From Euprymna scolopes (Eukaryota; Mollusca; Cephalopoda; Sepiida; Sepiolidae), in contig CM044515.1 of assembly GCA_024364805.1 (NCBI GenBank), positions 73,732,519 to 73,757,554 on the forward strand: a stretch of 25,036 nucleotides of DNA, read 5' to 3'. The translations under genes were made by a program, and so were the position numbers. How positions within the stretch are numbered: the stretch's first letter is position 1; each line of letters opens with the position of its first letter. Below, one piece after another: positions 8,212 through 16,740 of this stretch. Below the pieces are notes generated by a model. That model did not search any database. It saw only the letters and a list, made by a program, of their open reading frames with translations, and was not told the origin of the DNA.

Positions 8212-9019
8212 AGCGCCTTGGAGGAAAAGAAATTTGGCGCCTTGGAGGAAAAACAATATGGCGCCTTGGAGGAAAAACAATCTGCGCCTTGGAGGAAAAA
8301 CAATATGGCGCCTTGGAGGAAAAACAATCTGCGCATTGGAGAAAAACAATATGGCGTCTTGGTGGAAAAACAATATGGCTCCTTGGAGGGAAAACAATAT
8401 GGCGCTTTGAAGGAAAAAAACAATCTGGCGCCTTGGAGGAAAAACAATATGGCGACTTCGTGAAAAACAATCAAGCGTCTTGGTGGACAAACAATATGGC
8501 GCCTTGGAGGAAAAACAATATAGGCGCCTTGGTGAAAAACCAACTTGCCGCCGTAGAAGAAAAACAATCTAGCACCTTGGTGGAAAAACAATATAGCGCC
8601 TTTCTTAAAAACAATCGAACGTCTTGATGGAAAAAAATGTGGCGCCTTGGAGGAAAAACAATATGGCGCCTTGTGAAAACAATCTTGCCGCCTTGGAGGA
8701 AAAAATCTAGCGCCTTGATGGCAAGACAATCTGACGCCTTGGAGGAAAAACAATATGGCGCCTTGGAGGAAAAACAATTTGTAGCTTCGAAGGATAAACA
8801 ATCTGCGCCTTTGAGGAAAAATAATCTGCCGCCCTGGAGGAAAAAAACCCTGGCGTCTTGAAGGAAAAACAATATGGGCCTTTGATGGAAAGACAATCTA
8901 GCGTCTTGGTTGAAAATCAATCTGGTGTCTTGGAGGAAAAACAATATTGCGCCGTGCTGGAAAACAATCTAACGTCTCGGTGGAAAAATAATATGGCGCC
9001 TTGGAGGAAAACTATCTGA
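8212..9019. repeat. 24-bp minisatellite, about 34 units
   Basis: The unit is GGCGCCTTGGAGG followed by an A run and CAATAT or CAATCT. I counted about 34 units, mostly 22-26 bp, with two main variants ending ATATG or ATCTG/ATCTA. The left third is most homogeneous and divergence rises to the right. The 24-bp unit is a multiple of three and its consensus has no stop in any of the six frames, so 8-residue peptide repeats such as ALEEKQYG or SSKAPYCF appear on both strands, including a 228-codon minus frame. No promoter, splice context or flanking coding sequence supports translation, so I treat it as satellite DNA. Confidence 0.97.
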
Positions 9020-9094
9020 TCTTCAAAAAACTTATTTATGTAACACAATTATCCCATGTATGGAGTGTTTTTTTTTGCCACATCTAGGCTGGTG
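9020..9094. other. Short spacer after minisatellite
   Basis: Unique sequence with a T9 run; nothing recognised. Confidence 0.5.
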
Positions 9095-9480
9095 CATGTA
9101 CCACTAGTCTCACACTCTTAGATAGCTCCCTTCCAAAGAGAACCGCAAATCTAATACGTTTCGCACTACCAGCAAAGCTTCAACCCCTGTCCTATCGCCA
9201 CACTATTGAATCTCTGTGCCTGTTTTACAAGTACTTTAATGGACTGTGCTATGATAAATCGGAGTACCCGTTCCCCCCTCAGCGTAAATACGTCCAATCA
9301 AACAAACAAACAGCAAAATCCTCTCCATTCACTCTGTTGAAGTCTCTAGATGCCAGAAAACCTTCTACCTTAATAGTTTCCTCCCTTAGACAAGAAAACT
9401 TTGGAATTATCTTCCTTGTTTCCCGCTTTTTTTTATTGTACTAACCAGCAGAACTCCCCGTTGTCTCCTGTTAGACACAA
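9095..9480 (+). pseudogene. LINE ORF2 C-terminal fragment (jockey/CR1-type)
   Basis: The plus frame reads ...LPAKLQPLSYRHTIESLCLFY followed by KYFNGLC. This is the post-reverse-transcriptase C-terminal region of jockey/CR1-type non-LTR retrotransposons (compare 'L.PL.YRR...SL.LFYKYFNGLC'). Further on, LWNYLPCFP appears in a shifted frame; it matches LWNCLPFSCFP in the copies at 17530 and 24140. The reverse transcriptase and endonuclease domains are absent, so this is a 5'-truncated copy with at least one frameshift near 9395-9405. It lies just upstream of the 5S-derived SINE. The exact clade is not certain. Confidence 0.65.
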
Positions 9481-9489
9481 TCCCAAATA

Positions 9490-9602
9490 GTATCACGGCA
9501 TAATCACGTTGACACACCGGTTCCCGTCAGATCACCGAAATTAAGCAACGTTGAGCCTGGTCATTACTGACCAATTTAGGAATTTTAGGCGCTATATATA
9601 GG
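9490..9602 (+). pseudogene. 5S rRNA-like head of a 5S-derived SINE
   Basis: The sequence CACGTTGA-CACACCGGTTCC-CGTCAGATCACCG-AAATTAAGCAACGTTGAGCC tracks eukaryotic 5S rRNA nearly base for base (animal 5S: GATCACCGAAGTTAAGCAACGTCGGGC). It then continues through TGACC...AGGAATTTTAGGCGCT, matching the 3' end of 5S. The internal promoter box A region is well kept. A GGATGGG-like segment before box C is deleted, so length is about 113 instead of about 120. It is therefore not a functional 5S gene. It is followed by an unrelated structured body and a (CA)n tail, as in SINE3-type elements. Confidence 0.85.
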
Positions 9603-9759
9603 AGACGTCGACACCTCTCCGCAAGATTTGCAAAAACCTAACGCCGTCATCTCCCCTTACGGGGATACACAAACGATTGGGAACCGCTTGTGAATTTCAT
9701 ACTACCATGGAACTTCCTCCTTCAGTGGAAGCCGGTTAAACCCTAATAGGGTTGATGCC

Positions 9760-9763
<4 letters not shown>
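9490..9763 (+). mobile_element. 5S rRNA-derived SINE with structured body
   Basis: The 5S-like head (9490-9602) is joined to a ~160-bp body holding three small hairpins in a row: GCAA-GAT-TTGC (9621-9631), TCCCC-TTAC-GGGGA (9652-9665) and AACCCT-AAT-AGGGTT (9739-9753). The element ends in a (CA)n tail. Pol III transcription from the 5S-type internal promoter is the expected mode for such SINEs. The limits of the body are inferred from the start of the tail. It could instead be a 5S pseudogene next to unrelated sequence. Confidence 0.6.
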
Positions 9764-9809
<46 letters not shown>

Positions 9810-9846
9810 TACACACACACACGCACACACACGCACGCACACACAC
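9764..9846. repeat. (CA)n microsatellite with CGCA variants
   Basis: About 40 CA units with interspersed CG; placed as the tail of the 5S-derived SINE. Confidence 0.97.
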
Positions 9847-10329
9847 TCAAATAGATAACCTTACATTTCAAGTGTCAAATGCCTTGTTTGGAAATAAAAA
9901 TATAATTTTTGAAAAAGTTTAGTAAAAAAACAAGCAAACTATTGCCATATACACGCCTGCGGGTGCTTGTTTTAGTGTGTTCTTTTAAAAGAAGGCTTCA
10001 CTAAGAAGTGATCAACTATTTTATTTTGCAAAAAGAATCTGTTGTTAATTACGTATTTGACATTTTCCCGTTTGTTTGTTTTGTTTTCTTGTGTTTTGTC
10101 TCCTCTCGATTCAAGGGGTCAAAAAAAAAAAAAAGAAAAAAAAAAAGAAAAATGGAAGAAAATTCTCAAGTTTATTTTGACACTAGTTTCAAGTTATCCG
10201 ATCAAAACTCCAGTTGACATTAACGCGTTTTGCAGATGAGGGCTTTAAATTGTACACCGCGAAATACTAGCTCCAATTAATTCGTACATATATGGAAGAT
10301 ACATCGAATCCCCACCTACATATGCAGAT
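9847..10329. other. Unassigned stretch with A-rich run
   Basis: No gene recognised. A run of As with interspersed Gs lies at about 10121-10150. Short frames across it (10008-10239) have no recognisable content. Confidence 0.5.
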
Positions 10330-10486
10330 GAACAACAACAACAATAACAACAACAACTGAAAAACAAAACAAAAACAATAAAAAACAAGCAACAACAATA
10401 AAAAAACAAACAACAACAAAAACCACTAAAAACTAAACAGTATAAAACTAAAACAAAACAAAACAAAACAAAAAACAAAAAAAACA
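10330..10486. repeat. A-rich (AAC)n/(AAAAC)n tract
   Basis: Imperfect AAC then AAAAC repeats, including four clean AAAAC-type units near 10450-10475. The minus-strand CFVLF-rich frame is an artefact. Confidence 0.9.
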
Positions 10487-10620
10487 TGCATTTTCGTATT
10501 TCGATTCTTCGAACTACTGTTCTCATCTCATCATCAGTCAAGAATCTTTTTGTCGAACTCAGGAATCTTTATATCGAACTCCGGAATCTGCACGGAATTT
10601 CAAACCGGACCCTTTATTTT
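10487..10620 (+). repeat. Outer inverted repeat, left arm
   Basis: This arm matches the reverse complement of about 12425-12568. Paired landmarks are GAACTACTGTTCTCATC with GGACTACTCTTCTCATC, TTTTGTCGAACTC with TTTCTGTCGAACTC, and GGAATCTGCACGGAA with GGAATCTGCAGGGAA. Inside the arm a ~21-bp subunit (GAATCT...TCGAACTC) is repeated in tandem. The two arms bracket microsatellites and the mariner, defining an older foldback-like element of about 2.1 kb today, or about 0.7 kb before the mariner entered. Confidence 0.75.
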
Positions 10621-10640
10621 TATCGAAGAAAAAATAAATA

Positions 10641-10714
10641 CACACACACATACACATACACATAGACACACACATATATCTATCTATCTACCTACATACC
10701 TGATTATCTATCTC

Positions 10715-10755
<41 letters not shown>

Positions 10756-10756
10756 G
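10641..10756. repeat. Compound microsatellite (CA)n(TATC)n
   Basis: CA units grade into TATC/CTAT units. The mariner sits at its right border; (TA)n continues on the other side at 12145, so the original locus was a CA-TATC-TA compound tract. Confidence 0.95.
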
Positions 10757-10758
10757 TA

Positions 10759-10837
10759 CAGGGTGTCCATAAAGTCCGTGTGCACTTTAAAAAATTATAA
10801 CTTTATTTGTATTTGCAATAGAAATAATCTGTAAAAT
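10759..10837 (+). repeat. mariner terminal inverted repeat, left
   Basis: 79 bp starting CAGGGTGTCCAT directly after a TA; pairs with 12066-12144. Confidence 0.93.
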
Positions 10838-10889
10838 GGATTTGAAAGAAGTAAATCTATATTTTTTTAAGCTTTTATTGAAATTTTAT

Positions 10890-11928
10890 TTAACTTTCCA
10901 CATGCCCTCCATCATTAGCAATACAAAGGGTAATACGATTTTGTAGTTCACGAAAAACATTTGCCAAATGATTTATACTAATGCCTGAAATCACATTAGT
11001 TATTCTAGCTTTCAAATCTTCCAATGAACTAGGTTTGGTTGCATACACAATTGTTTTCACATGTCCCCATAAAAAATCTAATGGAGTCAAATCTGGCGAA
11101 CGTGGAGGCCAATGAATTGGTCCACCCCTTCCGATCCATCTGTTAGGAAATTCCTGATTTAGGAACTGTCTAACACGCCGAGCAAAGTGACAAGGAGCTC
11201 CATCTTATTGAAACACTGTATCATCTTTAAAGTTTAATTGTTCAAGTTGCGGAATAAAGTAATTCTGCAACATATCTACGTAGCTGTCACTGTTAATAAC
11301 ACGATCTTCAAAAAAAATATGGCCCTATAATTCGATTTATTTCCAAAGCACACCACACATTAACTTTAAGAGAGTCCCTTTTATGTTCAACAGTTTCATT
11401 TGGGTTTCCAGTTCCCCAAATTCGGCAATTATGCCTGTTAACCTTGCCACTAATGTGAAATGTTGCTTCATCAGAAAACAGTAAATTACTCACAAATGCA
11501 TCATCATTGCAAAGTTTTTCATTGAACTGGTGACAGAAAGTTAGCCGTGCATAATAATCCTCTTCTAACAACTGTTGATGTAATTGAATTTTGTAAGCTT
11601 TCATATGAAGTTTTGCCCGCAGAATCTTATGCACAGTAAACTTTGGCAGCCGGAGCTCCAATGATGCCCGTCTTACAGACTTTCTTGGACTTGCAGTAAA
11701 GGATTCTTCTATGGAAGCAACACTTTCGTCACTGACACATGGCCTTCCAGACCGTGGTTTATCATGGACAGAGCCTGTGTCTTTAAATTTTTTCATCCAT
11801 TTAACAATGGGGTATCTATGAGGCGCTTTTTTATTGTATTCAATTCTAAACTTTCTTTGTACAGCAATAGTAGATTTCAATTCAGCCAACCAAAGGACAC
11901 AGTTTATTTTTTCCTCAATTGAAGCCAT
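10890..11928 (-). pseudogene. mariner DD41D transposase, two lesions
   Basis: The frame starts at ATG 11928 (MASIEEKINCVLWLAELKST) and ends at the stop 10890-10892, spanning 345 residues, the usual mariner length. An N-terminal helix-turn-helix region (about residues 1-60) contains KWMKKFKDTGSVHDKPRSGRP, and a second HTH covers about 70-110. The catalytic core follows: first aspartate in LLFSDEATFHISG (about residue 156), second in QDGAPCHF, third in SPDLTPLDF, with 41 residues between the last two. Two lesions separate it from an open gene: an extra T in the T8 run at 11310-11317, shifting the frame after GPYFF, and a TAA at 11205-11207 just before the second catalytic aspartate, where CAA is likely ancestral. 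All three aspartates remain, so decay is slight. Confidence 0.93.
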
Positions 11929-12065
11929 GGGATCAAATTGATTCTGAAAAACAAAATAAAATATTTTTTACTTATATTTTACTTATCTAAAATTTGTTAC
12001 GAATTTAGAACTCAAAAATTATTCCATAAGTATACTTAAAACTAGATACATGAAACTATAACATT

Positions 12066-12141
12066 TTTTACAGATTATTTCTATCGCAAATATAAATAAA
12101 GTTATAAGTTTTTTAAAGTTCCCACGAACTTTATGGACACC

Positions 12142-12144
<3 letters not shown>
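12066..12144 (-). repeat. mariner terminal inverted repeat, right
   Basis: Reverse-complement partner of 10759-10837; followed by the TA duplication at 12145-12146. Confidence 0.93.

Positions 12145-12198
<54 letters not shown>
12145..12198. repeat. (TA)n microsatellite
   Basis: About 27 TA units, starting with the mariner target duplication; the right-hand remainder of the compound tract that was split. Confidence 0.96.
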
Positions 12199-12201
<3 letters not shown>

Positions 12202-12424
12202 ATATTATCTAATAATACATACTGATATATAGTGATTAGTAATAAGATTATGCACCTAAAAACAATGAAAATAATAGATTGATGGCTACCCAAAATGAAC
12301 ACAGGAATTGTCAGCAATAAATCAGGGGTAAAGGAGTTAAGTCGTGAGTTAGACTCTTCTGAAGGTTGAACGTTTAATTCACAACGCAAATCGCTCTCAA
12401 AATACAATGACTAATTTTACTGCG
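12199..12424. other. Interior of the outer foldback-like element
   Basis: Unique-looking AT-rich sequence between the (TA)n and the right outer arm. No gene recognised; the 101-codon minus frame across it is mostly IYIY from the TA repeat. Confidence 0.5.
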
Positions 12425-12568
12425 GATTAAATAAAACGTTCCCTGCAGATTCCCGAGATCAACAGAAATGTTTTCGAGTTCGACAGAAATATATTCGAAA
12501 CGTTATGAAAATAACAAGTAAAACTTAAGATGAGAAGAGTAGTCCGAGAAATCAAAATACAGAAACTC
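12425..12568 (-). repeat. Outer inverted repeat, right arm
   Basis: Reverse-complement partner of 10487-10620, with the same tandem ~21-bp subunit (GAGATCAACAGAAATGTTTTC, then GAGTTCGACAGAAATATATTC on the plus strand). Confidence 0.75.
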
Positions 12569-12987
12569 CATTTTGTTATATTTATGTTCACGCGCATATG
12601 TGAATCCTCATATGAAATTCAGATGCAAAAATGGATTTTAACACTAATCAAAAACGGTTCTCATTTTTTAAGTCTACATACACTGGTTGCCGCCTTTTAG
12701 TTCTCCTTCAGTCGTCGTTGCTTTCGTGTCTTGCTTTATCAATCGTTGCTTTCAAGGCCTAGGTGAACACAGTTGCGCGTCAGAATAACCGCTACCGTTA
12801 CCACAGTTAGCATGGCCATTATGCACGTTACAAACGATCTTATGTTGCTTACGGTGGGGCGTGGCATGCTCTGTATATTACGCCTGAAGTAAAGATTAGA
12901 ATACCATTGGAAATTAGTAAATACTGAATTGACCTCCATTTCTGTCTTGTGCTGTGATCATCATCGATATTCGATATATCTAAATGA
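12569..12987. other. Unassigned stretch with one small open frame
   Basis: A 66-codon minus frame (12739-12939, MEVNSVFTNFQWYSNLYFRR...) has a hydrophobic segment, FVTCIMAMLTVVTVAVIL, and the region is richer in CpG than its surroundings. I know no family like it, and no splice sites or promoter back it. It could be a fragment of an exon or chance. Confidence 0.35.
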
Positions 12988-13048
12988 AGCCTCCCATGTC
13001 TCCCTTAATTGACCTTTATCGATTTATATAGAAAAGGATCGCCCCTGT
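12988..13048. repeat. Direct repeat, copy 1, left of palindromic region
   Basis: Shares TTAATTGACCTWTATYGATT, TATATAGAAAA and GGATCGCCCCT with 13800-13858 in the same orientation. Weaker similarity (GATTAAACT...TGATCA) continues about 50 bp beyond both copies. Confidence 0.75.
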
Positions 13049-13221
13049 CTTCATAAATTGAACCAATATCTGATTAAACTTTTATTACCCCTGGCTTGGT
13101 TGATCATTACTTCTCGCTGGTGTATGGCGAATGTAATTGGCTATGCATACATAGGAGACACACACTCTCAAACAGTTATAGAAGAGAAAAAATCATTATG
13201 TTTTTGGTTAAGGTTTTTCTT

Positions 13222-13468
13222 CTCTGTGATATAAGCGTTGTTTAAAATCTAAAATAAAAACACGTTATAGGTTTGAAGGCAAATTACAACGCGAATATTC
13301 TGTAAAATAAACACATATTTATTCGCTTAAGATTATTGATAATTTTGACGTAATACGCCTTCTTCGGAATGTTTAGTAATCTCTTTCCGTCTCCGCGTTG
13401 TAATTGGGTCTCAAACGTGTAATATACGTATTTTATTTTAAAATTTAAACAACGCTTGTAACACGGAG
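13222..13468. mobile_element. Inverted-repeat element with ~73-bp arms
   Basis: The left arm 13222-13293 and right arm 13394-13468 are reverse complements (AAGCGTTGTTTAAA against TTTAAACAACGCTT; CAAATTACAACGCG against CGCGTTGTAATTG). They enclose a 100-bp spacer. The spacer (minus strand) and 13590-13670 (plus strand) are themselves inverted copies of another unit starting TGAAGAAGGCGTATTACGTC. The nested inverted units resemble Penelope-type terminal repeats or a foldback MITE. Confidence 0.7.
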
Positions 13469-13589
13469 AACACAGCCGTAAACATTTCAAATCACATCAT
13501 CTCCTGGGAATGTATCACTGCTGAAAAGAACCTAAGGATTTTTACTACTAAATGTTTCATATTAATAATAATAATATGAGACGAAAAAA

Positions 13590-13697
13590 CATAATCTGAA
13601 GAAGGCGTATTACGTCGAAATTATAAATAATCTAAAACAAATAAATGTTTCTTTATTTTACAAACTTTTCGTGTATGATATACGTATTTTATTTAAC
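13590..13697 (+). repeat. Unit with hammerhead-like motif, inverted relative to 13300-13368
   Basis: CTGAAGA (13596-13602), A, a GGCG-TATTA-CGTC hairpin (13604-13616) and GAAA (13617-13620) occur in the order of a hammerhead core. The inverted partner in the 13294-13393 spacer has CCGAAGA and CAAAA instead. After AATAAATG...TTTATTTTACA the unit continues into CGTGTATGATATACGTATTT, a direct echo of 13415-13436. Confidence 0.55.
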
Positions 13698-13799
13698 GTT
13701 ATTTTTATTCTGCTCTGTAGGGGCTACTTTTTAATCCTTATTACCTCTCTTTAATCATGTAGTTAAATTGACAACCTGTAGAGATTATTTGCCTGCATT

Positions 13800-13858
13800 G
13801 CTTCCATGTTTTCCTTAATTGACCTATATTGATTTATATAGAAAAAGGATCGCCCCTA
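13800..13858. repeat. Direct repeat, copy 2, right of palindromic region
   Basis: Partner of 12988-13048. The two copies bracket about 750 bp that contain all the inverted units. Confidence 0.75.
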
Positions 13859-13905
13859 CTTAATTTTATTGCTGGTGGCGCGCGGATTAAACTGATCACA
13901 TGCAT

Positions 13906-15179
13906 GACGCCCGTTTCCAAAAAAGTAAGGCATCATATTTTTTTAAAACTAAATAAATTCGCGTGCCTTTCGTATAACTCTTTTTAAGAAGCATCAGTTA
14001 AGGAGTTCGCCTTTTATTTGGATACTATTATAACTACGATAGGGATTTCAATTATTTTCGTGAAAATAGGAAATATTTGCAAATTTTCACCAGCTAGGAG
14101 CAAATAGCTTCACTGTTTTATGGATACTTTGGTAAAGGCTAAGGCTAAGGGAATAAACAATGACAAAAAATCTGTCTTGAAGTTGTAGGGAAACGTGTGA
14201 CTTACCTAATTAGCACGTGTGCATAATTCAACGGGTCGGTTGTGGAATGAAATGAATGAAGAAGAAAGAAATAAAAATGGCTGCCTTATCTCTTTATATG
14301 CCTGCAATGTGACCACCCGATATGCAAATGAGATGCTCCTGGTTGGAGATAAAAAGGGTTGATTTTTTTTAGAGGGATGTTCATTTTGAAGTTGGATTTC
14401 GAAGAAATAAGTTGAATTAGCAGAAGTTCGTTGGGAGTTGAGAGAAGGTGCGTTACGTATACAGAAGTTTGGAAGTTGGAAGTGTGGATAACAATGTAAA
14501 CCATACCCAGGAAATTATTAGTGTGACGGGCGGAAGAAATAACACTCAAGTTATTGAATTATAGAAGTCTTGATAGGGTTAGGGTTATGGTGAAGCACTG
14601 CAACACTTTTCCGGCAACCCCTGCGCTGGCTCCGACCGTATTGGTTTACTTTTTCGTCGAACTTTGCGTGTAACGTTGCGAGTGTGTGTGTGGGGGGGGG
14701 GCGAGGAATTAGTCAAACCTACGTCTCCTTAGCATCCGCCTAGTTCTGCATCCTGAGAGGCAACACTAGCTCCGGACTGTATCAAGTCTGCATCTATTCT
14801 TGTGCACTGCAACGCAGCAGTGCACCAGACTAGATTCAGAACGCCATTGCTTCACAGGATAAAAGGTTGCCATTACCGTATTATTATTTTGTTTTTCACC
14901 AAGCGTTTGCAAACCAGCTATAATCAGGAGGAGCTCACTAGCAACAAGTGGCGTTCTCTGAAATCTAAATGACAACATGCCTTCCCAGGTTTTCAGCACT
15001 TCACGCTCTTTTCAGTAACAATTTAAAATCACTTTACGTTATCGCAGCAGCATTCCATTTATTTCTCACGTGTACTGGTTAATGATTTGGTTGTTCTAAT
15101 GGCGGTCTGAATGATGTTCTCCTTCCCGGGTCTTTGCATCCCCCGCAAATCGTACGTGACCATTTTATATTTGTATATG
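13906..15179. other. Unassigned 1.3-kb stretch
   Basis: No gene recognised. Minus-strand frames of 87 codons (14286-14549) and 77 codons (14766-14999) lack recognisable motifs. The 14580-15010 part is GC-richer than its surroundings and could be a TE interior or UTR, but I cannot name it. A G9 run lies near 14692. Confidence 0.45.
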
Positions 15180-15185
15180 AGGGGG

Positions 15186-15211
15186 CATGATGATGATGAT
15201 GATGATGATGA
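15186..15211. repeat. (ATG)n microsatellite
   Basis: Eight uninterrupted ATG-type units. Confidence 0.95.
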
Positions 15212-15329
15212 CCTGTTTTTTTCGTTTTCTCCACCTCTATTATACTTGTTGTGAGTCGTTTTTAATGATAACTATTATAATAAACGCCCCCACATCCCCA
15301 AAAGGCATGAGTCTTGGCTGATACTACAC

Positions 15330-15540
15330 AAAAGGAAGGATCAATAAAGACTAAAAGGCCGAATAAGAAGTGGCCTATTTCCATTCACATCCCAGTGAAG
15401 ACCAAAGATCTTCGCCAGGGATGAATCAATTGTAAGCGGCTGCCACACTAGCACAACGATTATCGAAAGAAATGTAGAGCATTGGGAATCTGAGGAGACT
15501 TTTTATCATCCAAGATTCAGGGAACTTCGCCGTTTATTAC
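15330..15540 (+). mobile_element. R4/Dong-like LINE, 3' UTR copy C (divergent)
   Basis: Matches the family 3' UTR in order: CCAGTGAAGACCAA, ATGAATCAATTGTAAGCGGC, TGGGAATCTGAGGAGACTT and CAGGGAACTTCGCC. It is shorter and more diverged than copies A and B and has no ORF. Only a small, broken AAT tract follows, at about 15585-15605. Confidence 0.65.
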
Positions 15541-15847
15541 TGAGTTGATATCTGATGATGACTTATGTGAGGACTCTTCGTGTATATTAATAATAGTAAT
15601 AACTTGAAGAGATATTTTCAGGGCATTTTGTAATAAATCAGAAGTGAATTTTTCCCTGGCCTCATTTGTAATGTTAAAACTTAGTTACATCAAATAGAAA
15701 AAAAAAATTTTTTGTTAGCTCTGCCATACAAGCGACGCCAATGATTTTTGCTTTATTTGACATCCTATTTGGAATAATCCACTTTTCTTTCAAGGGGTCT
15801 CCAGGATGATAATGACCGAAGCGAATTTACGTAATTATCAATAGATC
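15541..15847. other. Unassigned stretch between LINE copies
   Basis: AT-rich sequence with a poly-A/T block near 15698-15712; nothing recognised. Confidence 0.5.
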
Positions 15848-15862
15848 ATGATGATGATGATG

Positions 15863-15929
<67 letters not shown>
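15848..15929. repeat. (ATG)n(AAT)n tract at the 5' junction of LINE copy B
   Basis: Five ATG units followed by about 23 AAT units, immediately before LINE coding sequence. The apparent start codon of the long plus frame lies in this repeat and is not a real start. Confidence 0.95.
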
Positions 15930-16285
15930 AAACAGATATATCCATCCAAGCGAGAAGACCGGATGTCGTAATAATTAACAAGAAAGAAAAGTCCTATCAA
16001 ATCGTAGGTTTTGCTGTTCAGGCCGACCATAGGGTGAATATCAAAGAAAAGGAGAAACAGAGCAAATACACAGAGCTAGCCAGAGAGCTGACTGGGATAT
16101 GGAAGATGAAGAAAATCAAAATAATACGTATAATAGTAGGAGCACTAGAAAAAATCTCGAAAAAACTTTGACAAAGAATGGGAAAAATTGGAATCAAAGG
16201 AATGACTAGAAAAAGACAACAGGCAACAATAATGAAAACAGCTGAAATATTAAGAAAAAGCTTGAATGTGCAGGTTAACACATAA
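15930..16285 (+). pseudogene. LINE ORF C-terminus with restriction-like endonuclease end (copy B)
   Basis: The frame reads QTDISIQARRPDVVIINKK, then EKSYQIVGFAVQADHRVN, QSKYTELARELTGIWKM and IIRIIVGALEKISKKL, and after a TGA at 16169-16171 continues in frame with MKTAEILRKSLNV to TAA at 16283-16285. This is the C-terminus of non-LTR retrotransposons with a restriction-like endonuclease (R2/R4/Dong/HERO group), whose consensus runs 'RPDIV...IIDIAVPGD...EKYQDL..EL..LW......P.VVGALG......LLGTARILRKVL'. The PD of the nuclease motif is present, but the usual aspartate in IIDIAV is glycine here. The N-terminal reverse transcriptase is missing because the copy is 5'-truncated at the AAT tract. Dong of Bombyx is known to insert in TAA repeats, which fits the flanks. 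Confidence 0.85.
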
Positions 16286-16740
16286 GAAACAAGCGCGGGC
16301 CAGAGAAACTGATGCAGAGGAAAAAACATGAAGCGTTACATGGAACCAAGAACATTGAAGCCGCATATCTATAAGCTCTCTAACCCCAACACTATCCCCC
16401 CAAAAAGTAAGTGGAACCAAATAGCCAAGTAGAGTCAAGGAGGAAGGAAAGACCGAGGAGAGAGCACTGACCAGACCTCCGCTGGACGTGCGAAGAGAAC
16501 TGAGACCATGGGGAGGCTTATTGCCACTCAAATTCCAGTGAAGACCAATAGCCGCTGACAGCCAGAAATCAATGGCAAGCAGCTGTTGCGATAGTGCAAA
16601 TTTATTTGAAAGTACTGTCGAAAGAGGTGGAGATTACTGGAAATCTGGGGAGACTTGTTGTCACTCAGCTTCCAGAGAACACAACAGGCAGTTTTCAAAG
16701 AGAGATCTTCGATGACATGCGTAAAAGCTCCTTGTGAGGA
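16286..16740 (+). mobile_element. R4/Dong-like LINE, 3' UTR copy B
   Basis: Follows the ORF stop directly and matches copies A (5153-5560) and C (15330-15540). It ends AGCTCCTTGTGAGG and passes into (AAT)n. Frames of about 95 codons on the minus strand here are UTR noise. Confidence 0.85.

Larger units (their letters stand above)
10759..12144 (-). mobile_element. Full-length mariner-like transposon (DD41D), 1386 bp
   Basis: Terminal inverted repeats of 79 bp occupy 10759-10837 and 12066-12144. Left reads CAGGGTGTCCATAAAGTC and right, reverse-complemented, CATGGTGTCCATAAAGTT, with high identity throughout. TA target duplications sit at 10757-10758 and 12145-12146. The transposase lies on the minus strand. 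The length, TIRs, TA target and DDD transposase place it in the IS630-Tc1-mariner superfamily. The second-to-third aspartate spacing is 41 residues, as in the DD41D (rosa/Visitor) group. The modest decay indicates a fairly recent insertion. It split an older compound microsatellite inside the outer inverted-repeat element. Confidence 0.95.

Noticed and set aside
8115-8944. Repeat protein of up to 228 residues
   Set aside because: All six frames of the 24-bp satellite are open by construction. No promoter, signal or flanking unique coding sequence supports one of them.
8212-9019. CRISPR-like array
   Set aside because: The units are contiguous with no unique spacers, and the genome is eukaryotic in every other respect.
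9490-9602. Functional 5S rRNA gene
   Set aside because: Several mismatches, a deletion before box C and no T-run terminator at the 3' end.
12739-12939. Small membrane protein gene
   Set aside because: A single short frame with a hydrophobic stretch, no splice sites, no promoter and no known homologue. Kept only as a remark on the stretch.
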